NCBI GenBank assembly: GCA_001931905.2
Contig: MSJI02000911.1
Location: forward strand, 1-28,754
Length of the DNA stretch: 28,754 nt
Origin: Cladosporium sp. IMV 00045
Taxonomy: Eukaryota > Ascomycota > Dothideomycetes > Cladosporiales > Cladosporiaceae
Direction of reading: 5' to 3'
The notes under the pieces are model-generated. The model was not told the DNA's origin. It did not search any database and saw nothing but the letters and a program-made list of their open reading frames with translations. Both the position numbers and the translations under genes were made by a program. Numbering within the stretch: the stretch's first letter is position 1; each line of letters opens with the position of its first letter. This document shows positions 21,361 through 28,754 of the stretch, piece by piece.

Positions 21361-22677
21361 TTATCTATGTCTCTCATTAGAACGTAGCATCAATGAATCG
21401 AATGCTGTTGGCAAGGAAGCAGAAAGATCCGTCATAGAGTCAAACACTCGTTGGCGGGGACCATGCGTCTCTTTTGAGAGTTCCTCCTTGATATTTTGCT
21501 TGATCAGGCTGCTTAAGACATTCATCACGCCATCGCTGAACACTGAGATCCCTTCTTTAGTCTGTCGGGTCAGTGGTGGCGGTGACCATCTGACCCAAAC
21601 ATTGTTGTGGCAGGGCCTCTCCATCGGCTTCAGGGGGTGGTTATCCATATAGACTCTGCAACAGAAGCAGGACGGTTTGCTGCATCCAATGTAGGCCTTG
21701 CCGTGGGCGAAATTCAGGCTCTGATTATAGAAGTGGTCCAGTATGGTTATCTCGGCATGGACCGGCGGCTCCAGTCTGATGCTTTCCCATCTTTCCGTAT
21801 AGACTTCCAATAGTGGCCGCCACTTTGATTTGCACTGCTCTCGGGCATTCAGAACACCGGCTCCGGTGAGAGACGCAATCAGAGCTTCCAAAGGTTCATC
21901 TGCCAACATTCTGTTAGGCGCGGTTGCAGAGCGAGGGCATGACACCCCGCTGATCTTCACACGTGGGGTGAGAAGATCGTAATTGCTGGCCATCTCGACG
22001 ACGAATCGTGTCGATTTCGCCCATGAAGCAAGGCGTCCAAGATAGTGGCGAATGTTTCGGCACGCTTTGTTGTCAGGATTCCTCACGATGAAGTTTTTGA
22101 GCTCGAGATATGCCCGGCTGGACCTCAGAGAATACGCTCGTATGGACAAGGCTGCATAGCTTTCGAAGGCCAAGAGAGCACGAAAGGGTTCAATGGGTGG
22201 TCGACCTTTAAGATTAGCAGATGTTCTTCTTCGACTCGAGTATCGCTTACCCCTGCGGCCGGAACCATGGCAGTCAAGCATCCGGATGTGTATTCGGAGC
22301 TGTCTGACGTAATTTCTCACTTTCATTGAGCTTCTATCAATCGCAATCGCTAGGAGTCTTGCTTCAGTCTCTTCGAGTTCGAGACATGATTTCTGCCGTA
22401 AGCCACGAAGCTCATCGAGTATGAGCTTAAGTTGTCTCACAGCTTTTTCCAATCCCTTATTCGCTGAGATCCAGAAGTTCTGACAGTGGTCCAGTTCGGA
22501 AACTGCAATAGAAACGACAGTCTTCCCTCCCGATTCCGTGTCGCAAAGATAGCAAAGATCATCCAGAAAACGTTGCCATATCGTCGGTCTTGTGGCCGTT
22601 CGTCGAGCCTTGCCAGTGGCAAGAATGCTCCAGAGCACGAGGTCTTCGTAGAAGTCTTTGGGCATTCTCACAATCAT
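21361..22677 (-). CDS. OTT_1508-like nucleic-acid/nucleotide deaminase
   Basis: An intact single exon of 438 aa. I take the ATG at 22677 (MIVRMPKDF); the open frame extends a little further 5' without an ATG. The N-terminal about 240 residues are helical and basic, with an arginine-rich loop near 139-151. The C-terminal domain carries the zinc-deaminase signature: H307-A308-E309 (VHAEITIL), then YIGCSKPSCFCC with C337-x2-C340 as the other zinc ligands and E309 as the proton shuttle. The CSKPxCxxC form after HAE is how I recognise the OTT_1508-like deaminase family, which is common in fungi and often multicopy. The substrate is unknown; family members are proposed to act on nucleic acids. All catalytic residues are present. 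The dsRNA-binding gene lies 282 bp upstream in the same orientation and the CCCH/DXO-like gene beyond it, an RNA-related context. Confidence 0.85.
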   Translation of the reverse strand: MIVRMPKDFYEDLVLWSILATGKARRTATRPTIWQRFLDDLCYLCDTESGGKTVVSIAVSELDHCQNFWISANKGLEKAVRQLKLILDELRGLRQKSCLELEETEARLLAIAIDRSSMKVRNYVRQLRIHIRMLDCHGSGRRGKRYSSRRRTSANLKGRPPIEPFRALLAFESYAALSIRAYSLRSSRAYLELKNFIVRNPDNKACRNIRHYLGRLASWAKSTRFVVEMASNYDLLTPRVKISGVSCPRSATAPNRMLADEPLEALIASLTGAGVLNAREQCKSKWRPLLEVYTERWESIRLEPPVHAEITILDHFYNQSLNFAHGKAYIGCSKPSCFCCRVYMDNHPLKPMERPCHNNVWVRWSPPPLTRQTKEGISVFSDGVMNVLSSLIKQNIKEELSKETHGPRQRVFDSMTDLSASLPTAFDSLMLRSNERHR

Positions 22678-22959
22678 GCAATTACAGGACAATCGATGTT
22701 CAGAAAGATGGTGCAAGAATTTGAGATGATGGAGGCTCTGGCACGATATGGATAATCTTTATAATGTTCTGTGGGTGGCCCTGTCCTCCCACGGGTCTTT
22801 CGCTGTCACAGCACACGTATACATCAGGATACTAAAGTCTACAACAACGGAATTTTGACAGCACTCAAGTATGAGTTCAGTTGTAACAGGGAATAGGTGT
22901 ACACACATCGGAACGATGAGGCATTGCATAATATCGGCACAACTGCCTACGAGATCCTT

Positions 22960-23697
22960 CTAATGCCCCACTACGAGTCTAAACTTTTTACACGCTTGAT
23001 GAGCTGCAACTTGTCTCGCTCCCTTCTTGGACTTTCCTTCACCTCTGAACTCTCTCCTGTTGAAGCGGAGTATCGTTTCAAATAATGGCGGCTCCGTTCT
23101 GATGGCGTTGTCATCGTACCAGGGCAACTGTCCAATCTTGTCTCCAAACTCTTTGAGTGTCGATATATCTTTACCAGAGGCCGTGGGGAGTGGGGTTTGG
23201 TGCGATTTCGGAACGACTTTTTGTTTCTCTTCTCGAAGGGGTGACGTCTTGATTTGGCTAGAGTCGTCTTGCTTGAGCAGTCGATCCACCAAGTTCCGCA
23301 TGTCCGCATCGTCCTCGTACACAATGGCACCTAATGTCACCATGAGCTCCTCATGGTCATCCCAGCCTTGTCGCCAGAAACGCCTTGGAGCTTGATCTTG
23401 AATGAGGTTGAGAATCTCTTTGCAAGGGAATTCTCTTTTCACCCTTTCTAACTTTGACTGTCAAATTTTAGTTAAAGTCGTTGACACAGAGCGGTATTCA
23501 CGGACGTCCAACTCTGACCACAGCTCGCCAATTGCTGACGTCTTCAAAAGCTGCGCCGTTATGGCGAACTCGAAATACTTCTTGCCAAGGTAATACTCGG
23601 TCACATTCCGCTCTTCAGATATAATGAATTGCTCGACGTCGGTTTCAGAGGTCATATCGTCATCTGAAGATGAAATGTTCGCGTTGACATCGGCCAT
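22960..23697 (-). pseudogene. C-terminal dsRNA-binding domain protein with one in-frame TGA
   Basis: The frame from ATG 23697 to TAG 22960 is continuous for 245 codons except for a TGA at 23461-23463. The last 60 residues (about 182-239) look like a dsRBD: an N-terminal helix LKEFGDKIG, a PWYDD...PPLFETILRFNRREF three-strand region, then GEGKSKKGARQVAAHQAC, the classic G-x-G-x-SKK-x-A-x-x-x-AA dsRNA-contacting motif. The N-terminus is acidic (SSSDDDMTSETD). The TGA fits a CGA-to-TGA change within a basic stretch (TKI-stop-QSKLERVKRE). Alternatives are a 48-nt in-frame GT-AG intron (23505-23458) with a poor GTCCGT donor but an ACTAA branch site, or readthrough, because the stop is followed by C. 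It lies between the deaminase (same strand) and the CCCH/DXO-like gene (divergent). The domain call is good; gene status is open. Confidence 0.7.
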
Positions 23698-24702
23698 GAT
23701 TGTAAGGTCTGAGAAAGTCTGTAGTCACCAAGGTTGAGAATGGAGTCGACTGGGACATCATATGCGGCTGCTCATCGTATTTATGTGATTTCACAAGCAC
23801 AACTGACGACATTTATTAGATCCTATAAAATTTTAGTGCGAAATCATGCGGGTCATTGATCATGAGCGGGACAGGTATGTGGCCCTCAATTGGTGGCAAC
23901 CATGTCTCCTACGCGCTACCCAACGTCATGTACAGTACTCCCCTTGTGTCGTGGGCGTCCTTCTAACGCGCTAAACTGGCGTGTGGGAATTTAGCGCGAA
24001 CCTTCTTTTCCTTGCAGTAGAATGTTGTCCTCACCCATAGCACCGTACCGTGAAGCATTTTGAAATCACGACTTCACTGCAACGACGGACGTTTCCTCAT
24101 AGACCTGCAATATTGACCAAAGTTACTTGCATCATGACTCTATCGCATCCACAAGTAGCACGACGCGCGGCCCGCTCACATCGAGCCAGTACCACAAGCC
24201 ACATAAACATGGCCAGCATGGCATGCATAACGACCTCCTTAGCATTATCGTTTATGGTGCGACAGTAACAGCACTAGACATCTTAATGGGCATCTCTGCA
24301 GTAGAGCTGCTTGGTAGATCCCATAATCTGCGGGATCCCTGCTGAGGCATTCCACACCAAGACCCTGCACGCATGCAGCTTTTACCATGCTGATACATGC
24401 GTGATAACAGTATCATTCACGACGAGACAGGTTCCCCGGCCGCTGCAGCCCGCAACGGGTACCAAATTGGAGGTTGTGGCGCTAAGGCTTCGAAATGTAT
24501 TGTGGTGACAAACCACCCGTGAGCCGCCGGCGTCAAAGCTTGCTTCATACATACGCATGCATCAGGTGAGCAGCTAGTGACGCTGCCTTCAGCCTGACCA
24601 ACAGTATAACAAAAGCGCAGCCAGAGACAATGCAACACTCATTGCCTCTCGTCCTTGCTTCCCACCGAACAATCTCACAGCATCGTAGGTCAGACGTTGC
24701 AA
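23698..24702. other. Divergent intergenic region
   Basis: 1.0 kb between the dsRBD gene (-) and the CCCH/DXO-like gene (+). It contains copy 2 of the shared element with a perfect inverted repeat (23967-23998). A TAG|GTCAGACG at 24687-24696 could be the acceptor of a leader intron. No gene is seen. Confidence 0.5.
23967..23998 (+). promoter_or_regulatory. Shared element, copy 2, with 9-bp inverted repeat
   Basis: CGCGCTAAA at 23967-23975 and TTTAGCGCG at 23990-23998 are perfect inverted arms with a 14-nt spacer that includes CTGGCGT. The 28-nt core 23968-23995 matches 19077-19104 in sequence and spacing. The arms resemble an E2F/MBF-like TTTxGCGC site. It could be a dimeric factor site for the divergent pair. 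Function is inferred. Confidence 0.55.
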
Positions 24703-26160
24703 ATGGCTGTGGCGCCCTGCCGTAACTTTGCTTCAAAGGGGACTTGTCCCTTTGGTAATCGATGTCGATTCTCACATGATCGAGAGGGGCGAATGGATCG
24801 CCCACCTCCGGAACAAACACCGTGCTTCCATTGGGAAGAATCCGGATCTTGTCCATATGGAAGCCGATGTGCATACCTTCACAGACACCGAGCGCCTCGT
24901 GCTACCAAAGCACTCTATGAGGGCCTTTGCGAAAAGCTTCATACATTCGGTTCGATCAAATCCCGAGACAGCCGAGAAGTGACTGCCATGACCAATCTCC
25001 AAGAAATTGCCAGCTATGACTGGTTGGCTGCAACTTTCCAAACCATTGGAATTCCAGGTACGATACGCCTGTTTTCACAGGTAGGCTTTAAGCTGACTTT
25101 AATAGGAAATCCGCGAAAGCTCTCGCCGCCAGAAATGCCACTCACGTTGCGGCCAGACGCCATTATTTTCAACAAAGGATCAGGGGGCGGGACAGCCATA
25201 GATCCTTATCGGTTTCGTCTTGAAGCTCCGCTACAGGCTTGCTTGCAACAACATCCTCTAATTTCTTTTGGCCACATCGATGTCATATGTGGTCTCAATA
25301 ATTTGCGTAAATTATTCGATTTTGCGAGCGGAAAGCGAGGAAACGCCTTTCGAATTGACATCGAGACATGTGGTGAAGTCTTGATGATGACCCGATGGGA
25401 GAGCGATCCGAAAAACCTGACTCAAACTTCTCTATGTCGAGGATATGGCAGGGGATTTGAAGAGGCATGCACCACGCAAGGAAATCTGGAAGTGGATTCA
25501 ACAAGCCATCACAGAGTGATCTCGTACTCCTTAGGTCGCTTGAACATCCTTCTCCAGCATGAAGTGGATGCTTGCGACTGCCAGTGTTTGGAGCAAGATG
25601 TAAAGGACAACACGTCTCCAACTCCACAACATCAAGCTCGGAACGCAGCCCCAGCAAGTATGCCTCCTTCCATGGTAGACTCCTCAGATAGCTCCGCAAT
25701 GCCATTGGTCGTCGTTGACCACGGCACCAGGCATAGCTCGGCATGTCTGGTGGAAATTAAGTCTAGGGATAAGAAGAACGCCAGGAAAGATGACATTATG
25801 GTCCAGATGTGGTTGTCCGGCTGCCACCGTCTCTTCCTTGGTAGACACCTGCGAGGACGATTTGTCTCTACCGACGTATATCAGGAAGACATCACTTCGG
25901 ATATCGGAAACTGGCAAGCAGACCACGAGAACGAGATTTCTGATTTTGTGCGTCTTCTTGCATTAATCAGACAAACGGTATGTCAGGCGGCTTCGAAAGC
26001 TGGTAGTGGCAGATATGCCTTAATCTGCGCACGAGGTCGAGCTGAGAAGCAGCTGGAACTTTGGCGACGTGAGGGAGGTCAAGACATGCTGCGTCAGGAA
26101 ACTCTGGCAAGAATGCAGGTTGTCCCAAACATAGCAGGATCAGACATCAAGACCTTGTAG
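24703..26160 (+). CDS. Two CCCH zinc fingers fused to a DXO/RAI1-like domain
   Basis: An intact single exon of 485 aa from ATG 24703 in good context (AAATGGC). Two C-x8-C-x5-C-x3-H fingers occupy residues 6-25 and 41-60, a typical RNA-binding pair. From about 110 the protein resembles a fungal family that databases, as I recall, often label 'geranylgeranyl pyrophosphate synthetase' with no basis in motifs. It lacks the DDxxD motifs of prenyl synthases. Instead I see, in order, GYGRGFEEACT (247-257), HEVDACD (E287, D289), LVEIKSRD (E351, K353) and QMWLSGCHRLFLG (368-380). These parallel the GxxxxE, EhD, EhK and KWW.QS...GvP.iv.GF elements of DXO/RAI1 cap-decapping nucleases. A metal-dependent RNA 5'-end hydrolase guided by CCCH fingers is therefore plausible. 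The CCCH call is firm; the DXO-like relation is my inference. Confidence 0.75.
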   Translation: MAVAPCRNFASKGTCPFGNRCRFSHDREGRMDRPPPEQTPCFHWEESGSCPYGSRCAYLHRHRAPRATKALYEGLCEKLHTFGSIKSRDSREVTAMTNLQEIASYDWLAATFQTIGIPGTIRLFSQVGFKLTLIGNPRKLSPPEMPLTLRPDAIIFNKGSGGGTAIDPYRFRLEAPLQACLQQHPLISFGHIDVICGLNNLRKLFDFASGKRGNAFRIDIETCGEVLMMTRWESDPKNLTQTSLCRGYGRGFEEACTTQGNLEVDSTSHHRVISYSLGRLNILLQHEVDACDCQCLEQDVKDNTSPTPQHQARNAAPASMPPSMVDSSDSSAMPLVVVDHGTRHSSACLVEIKSRDKKNARKDDIMVQMWLSGCHRLFLGRHLRGRFVSTDVYQEDITSDIGNWQADHENEISDFVRLLALIRQTVCQAASKAGSGRYALICARGRAEKQLELWRREGGQDMLRQETLARMQVVPNIAGSDIKTL

Positions 26161-26229
26161 ACTCCAGACCACACTCAAGCAGGGTGGAATGACAATGCAT
26201 GACTGCCGCCGGATGGCGATTAGCCTCGA

Positions 26230-26243
26230 CGTTCCGCGGAACG
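26230..26243. repeat. 14-bp perfect palindrome
   Basis: CGTTCCGCGGAACG lies 70 bp after the stop of the CCCH/DXO-like gene. It may be a dimeric factor site or chance; it is too short to claim a terminator. Confidence 0.4.
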
Positions 26244-27418
26244 CGGCTGCGCCGTATCCACCCAGATCCGCTGCGTGTTGATCAACCCAACGCTACTGCG
26301 TACCGACGAGTGAAGATGCAGTAGGAGGAAGGGGACAGCTTGGTTGAAGCAGACTTGGCCGTCAGTAGCGAGGGCGGTATGCCAGCTGACGGCAAAGCGA
26401 AGACAGTCCAGTTTCTTGGCAGTTCACTTTTGTTAGGATTCATTAGCAGGCGTTGTGGTCATTACGGCTATACTTCTACGGCAGTATGTTGGTAAGTAAC
26501 GGTTCGATCGATGCGTTATTTGTTCCGCATGGAATCCTTACGGCCTAATGGTTGAGTCTCTGCAGAACAGTGTTTGTTCTTGCTACGAGACCATAGCACA
26601 TGTGTGTAAAGTAATATGACGTTTCTCTTCTAAGCACTTTGTATTGGTTTCGTCGTCGATTTTTCCCTGCTGTCTAAGGGGACCCTCGCATCTAACCTCC
26701 ACTTTGGCTCAGACTGAGGCAGACATACATGTATGTCCCAGCACATTTCGTGATGAAATCGATGGTTTGGGTGTGCTACACCTCTATGGAACTAGCGGCG
26801 GTATAGCAGACTTGGCAACCCGGCGTCTGAAGAAGGAACAGCCTAAAGTTCAGGAAGCCAGTTTCTGGCACTATAGTGGTACAAGTCGAACCCCAGTATT
26901 TCATGAGAGCATGAAGGCTTCGGCCACGCCTTTCAATGCGCTGTCGGCATGGCTGCATAAGCTTACTACACACTGTACCGTGGGAACAGTCTGCAAATTC
27001 CTTAACCAATAGAACGTTTTGGCAGCGATCGCTTTCGGCACGCCACTCGTGGACCGGTGAAGCGCTCCGCCACTTATGGCCTTATACTGGCTCTGGTCAA
27101 AATAAGCAATTTTTGCGCCATTTCACGATCCACGAGTAGCTTGAGCGAAAGCTACCAGTCAAAGAGCTGATTAGTACATCCTCAAACGAGTAAGCTGTCT
27201 GCGACGTCAATATGTCGCCAGTGACAATGCACATACTGGCGTTTGACCCGGCGTGCGCAAGGCAGTGCCCAGCCTGCGACGCAATGTGACCTGGCCATGC
27301 ATTATGCATGTTGTGGTCAGCTAAGCGACATCAGGTCCAAGATTGAAGTGGGCTGAGCCACATCGACAACAGGGATGGCCTCTACTGCACATCAAATACG
27401 CCTCAGGCCGCAACGGCT

Positions 27419-27424
27419 TATATA
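27419..27424 (+). promoter_or_regulatory. TATA-like element
   Basis: TATATA lies 106 bp before the ATG of the C2H2-like/3CxxC gene, a reasonable distance for a fungal core promoter. Confidence 0.4.
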
Positions 27425-27529
27425 CACGAGCACCTTGCGCTTAGTCGAATACTGCACGCATCTAGAGCCCACTCCCTCCAAACGAAAACACCTTCAAACC
27501 GGAGATACTCGCCAATATAAGTCACTAGA

Positions 27530-28173
27530 ATGCCGTCAGTCTGCGAAGGTTGCGATCGCCTGTTCGACACGAAGCAGGCGCTGCAGCAACACATCCGCGA
27601 TTCGCCGGCACACTCGACCACGTTTGATTGTGAAGATTGCGACCGAGCCTTCGACACGGAGCAGGCGCTGCAGCAACACATCCGCGATTCGCCGGCACAC
27701 TCGACCACGAAAGTGCGGAAGAAGCTAATCGCGCATTCGACATGCGACCCTCTCTTCACCACGATGTGTCCCGTTTGCTCCTTCAACATGGGCTATCTTT
27801 CGATTTCGCACCTATTGACGACCCGCACGACTTCCTGAAGGAGTACGACACTAGCATCATGGGGACGTTCTTCTGCACCAATGATTCATGCCCAAAGACG
27901 AGATGGACGAGTAAGCAGATCGCCATCACAATTCGAAAGCTATCGGATCTCCACTATAACGCCCGCGTTTATTATCAACGTTGCGAGTCCTGTGATACTC
28001 TCAGTCGGCCTGAGCTGGACAGTTCCTACGCGGAAAGAGTCTCATACAGACTTGCCAAATGGTCGGGCATTAAGTTGCAAGAGGCAAGCATCTCTGGCCA
28101 TAGCAAAAGGCCACACCAGAGGAGATTGTGTGAGGGATGCAAGCACGGCCGATGTTGGCAAAGCCGGCTTTGA
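27530..28173 (+). pseudogene. C2H2-like fingers plus 3CxxC zinc domain, frameshifted
   Basis: ATG 27530 opens a frame with two fingers of the ALQQHIRDSPAH type (C-x2-C-x12-H-x6-H), then TTKVRKK. The conserved continuation (AFDMRPSLHHDVSRLL, PIDDPHDFLKEYDTSIMG) is in another frame that runs to a TGA at 28171-28173. That second part is a 3CxxC-type zinc-binding domain: C-x4-C (FFCTNDSC), WTSKQIAITIR, YNARVYYQRCESC, LSRPELDSSYAERVSYRL, then LCEGCKHGRC. The frame change falls between about 27712 and 27740. No intron of realistic length ends there; a 66-nt intron at 27770-27835 would join the frames in phase but would delete conserved sequence. A one-base indel is the simplest reading. Finger plus 3CxxC is a known fungal domain order; I infer nucleic-acid or protein binding. 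It is related to the finger gene at 5277. Confidence 0.75.
27563..27709 (+). repeat. Near-identical tandem finger repeat (87-nt period)
   Basis: The 60-nt blocks 27563-27622 and 27650-27709 differ by one base (AAG versus GAG). The period of 87 nt equals 29 residues, one finger. Such identity implies a very recent duplication or homogenisation. Confidence 0.85.
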
Positions 28174-28491
28174 TGGCGTCGACCGTAGTTGATTGATTTC
28201 GCCACCGTCTAAGTAAAGAATCTCAAAGCATCTTTTGTGATCGGAATCTTGGACGACAAGTTTACATTTAGCATTGAGCGGATCCATTTCGATCGACTGG
28301 ATGATGATGAAGACTCGCATTTGTAGTAGTCCATACCTTACGCTATACGATGATGACGATGAAGTCAGAACTGACCAGAAATCGGTCATACATAAATAGC
28401 CTTGGTTAAAGAAGATTTCAGACCCTGCTGCAAGGTTGAGTAAATGGCGGTATGCGGTCGGGAGACTCGCATCCATCGAAATATAGCCTGA
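28174..28491. other. Short intergenic region
   Basis: About 320 bp between the 3CxxC gene and the ankyrin relic. A minus-strand ORF (28042-28494) overlaps the 3CxxC coding sequence and has no recognisable domain. I see no gene. Confidence 0.45.
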
Positions 28492-28680
28492 CAATTAGAT
28501 GCAAGTCTTCACTTCGCCGTCCAGCCCCACACGGAGTTGGTGCACCTGTTGCTCGGCAAAGACGCCGATGTCAACGCGCAGGGTGGATGCTCTGTTGCCT
28601 CAGTTGGTGGCTACACGGAGGTAGCGCAGCTGCTCCAGGCAGCCGGTTCCCAACCACCGTCCGCTGAGGATGACCGCTGA
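28492..28680 (+). pseudogene. Ankyrin-repeat protein C-terminal relic
   Basis: A frame of 62 codons, preceded by a stop at 28489-28491 and ending with TGA 28678-28680, reads ASLHFA..PHTELVHLLL, KDADVNAQGG, then VGGYTEVAQLLQAAG and QPPSAEDDR. These are the consensus elements of ankyrin repeats and the typical tail of fungal NACHT- or ankyrin-array proteins. Some residues are missing between AQGG and SVGGYTEV where family members have a GNALQAA-like turn, so the fragment has an internal deletion as well as loss of its 5' part. It has no start codon and is probably a remnant. Confidence 0.65.
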
Positions 28681-28754
28681 GCTATGTCGAAAAATCGATG
28701 TAAATTACAGTAAGTTAGATAGGATCAAGCATGATGTAGAATCAGAGCAAGGGA

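Larger units (their letters stand above)
26161..27529. other. Gene-poor region downstream of the CCCH/DXO-like gene
   Basis: About 1.4 kb. It holds a 14-bp perfect palindrome (26230-26243) and a TATA-like site (27419-27424). A 122-aa ORF (26644-27012) matches nothing I know and is opposed by another ORF. No gene is supported. Confidence 0.5.

Noticed and set aside
23464..23490. 30-nt intron (GTGTCA...ACAG) around the TGA of the dsRBD gene
   Set aside because: Phases fit but 30 nt is too short for a fungal spliceosomal intron.
24703..26160. Geranylgeranyl pyrophosphate synthetase, the label I recall for this family
   Set aside because: No aspartate-rich DDxxD motifs of prenyl synthases are present; the visible motifs point to CCCH fingers and a DXO/RAI1-like domain.
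27418..27789. Minus-strand ORFs with repeated VVECAGESRMCCCSA-type units
   Set aside because: They are shadows of the duplicated finger sequence on the plus strand.
27770..27835. 66-nt intron joining the finger and 3CxxC frames
   Set aside because: Phases match, but it would remove conserved sequence before the 3CxxC domain and has a poor GTTTGC donor; a frameshift is simpler.
28042..28494. 150-aa minus-strand ORF
   Set aside because: It overlaps the 3CxxC coding region on the other strand and shows no recognisable domain.

Overview
This window looks like nuclear DNA of a filamentous ascomycete, most likely Pezizomycotina. The evidence is short introns of about 53-58 nt with GT...CTAAC/CTGAC...AG signals, protein families largely confined to such fungi (DUF6606/DUF3638 giant NTPase, OTT_1508-like deaminase, T5orf172/DUF1766, 3CxxC zinc domain, Tad1-type LINE ORF1), and one short segment with a RIP-like dinucleotide signature. 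Genes are sparse, gaps reach 1-1.8 kb, and several genes are broken or relics, which suggests an accessory or repeat-influenced compartment rather than a housekeeping region.

Layout. 1-791 (-): 5' part of a LINE ORF1 running off the window edge, head-to-head with a Myb/SANT-like gene (1096-2423, +, two exons). 2760-3515 (-): unrecognised 251-aa protein. 5277-5898 (+): small protein made of tandem C2H2-like fingers, with a previously hidden second exon. 6791-8380 (+): T5orf172/DUF1766 (GIY-YIG-like) protein. 9190-18504 (-): about 3,000-aa DUF6606-DUF3638 NTPase/helicase-like gene, damaged by an in-frame TAA, a RIP-like patch of about 275 bp, and loss of the expected motif-V region. 19644-20618 (+): unrecognised three-exon gene with one in-frame TAG. 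21361-22677 (-): intact OTT_1508-like deaminase. 22960-23697 (-): C-terminal dsRNA-binding domain protein with one in-frame TGA. 24703-26160 (+): intact protein with two CCCH fingers and a domain whose motifs resemble DXO/RAI1 decapping nucleases. 27530-28173 (+): C2H2-like fingers plus 3CxxC domain, frameshifted. 28492-28680 (+): ankyrin-repeat C-terminal relic.

Between 6.8 and 26.2 kb the window groups a T5orf172 nuclease-like protein, a giant helicase-like NTPase, a deaminase, a dsRNA-binding protein and a CCCH/DXO-like protein. All have plausible nucleic-acid, mostly RNA, activities. Two divergent intergenic regions inside this block share a 28-nt element (19077-19104 and 23968-23995, 24 of 28 identical, same orientation). 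This suggests co-regulation. The working hypothesis is an RNA-directed accessory or defence-like gene cluster that is partly decaying here. The domain calls come from recognising motifs; no database search was run. The functional link between the genes is inference.
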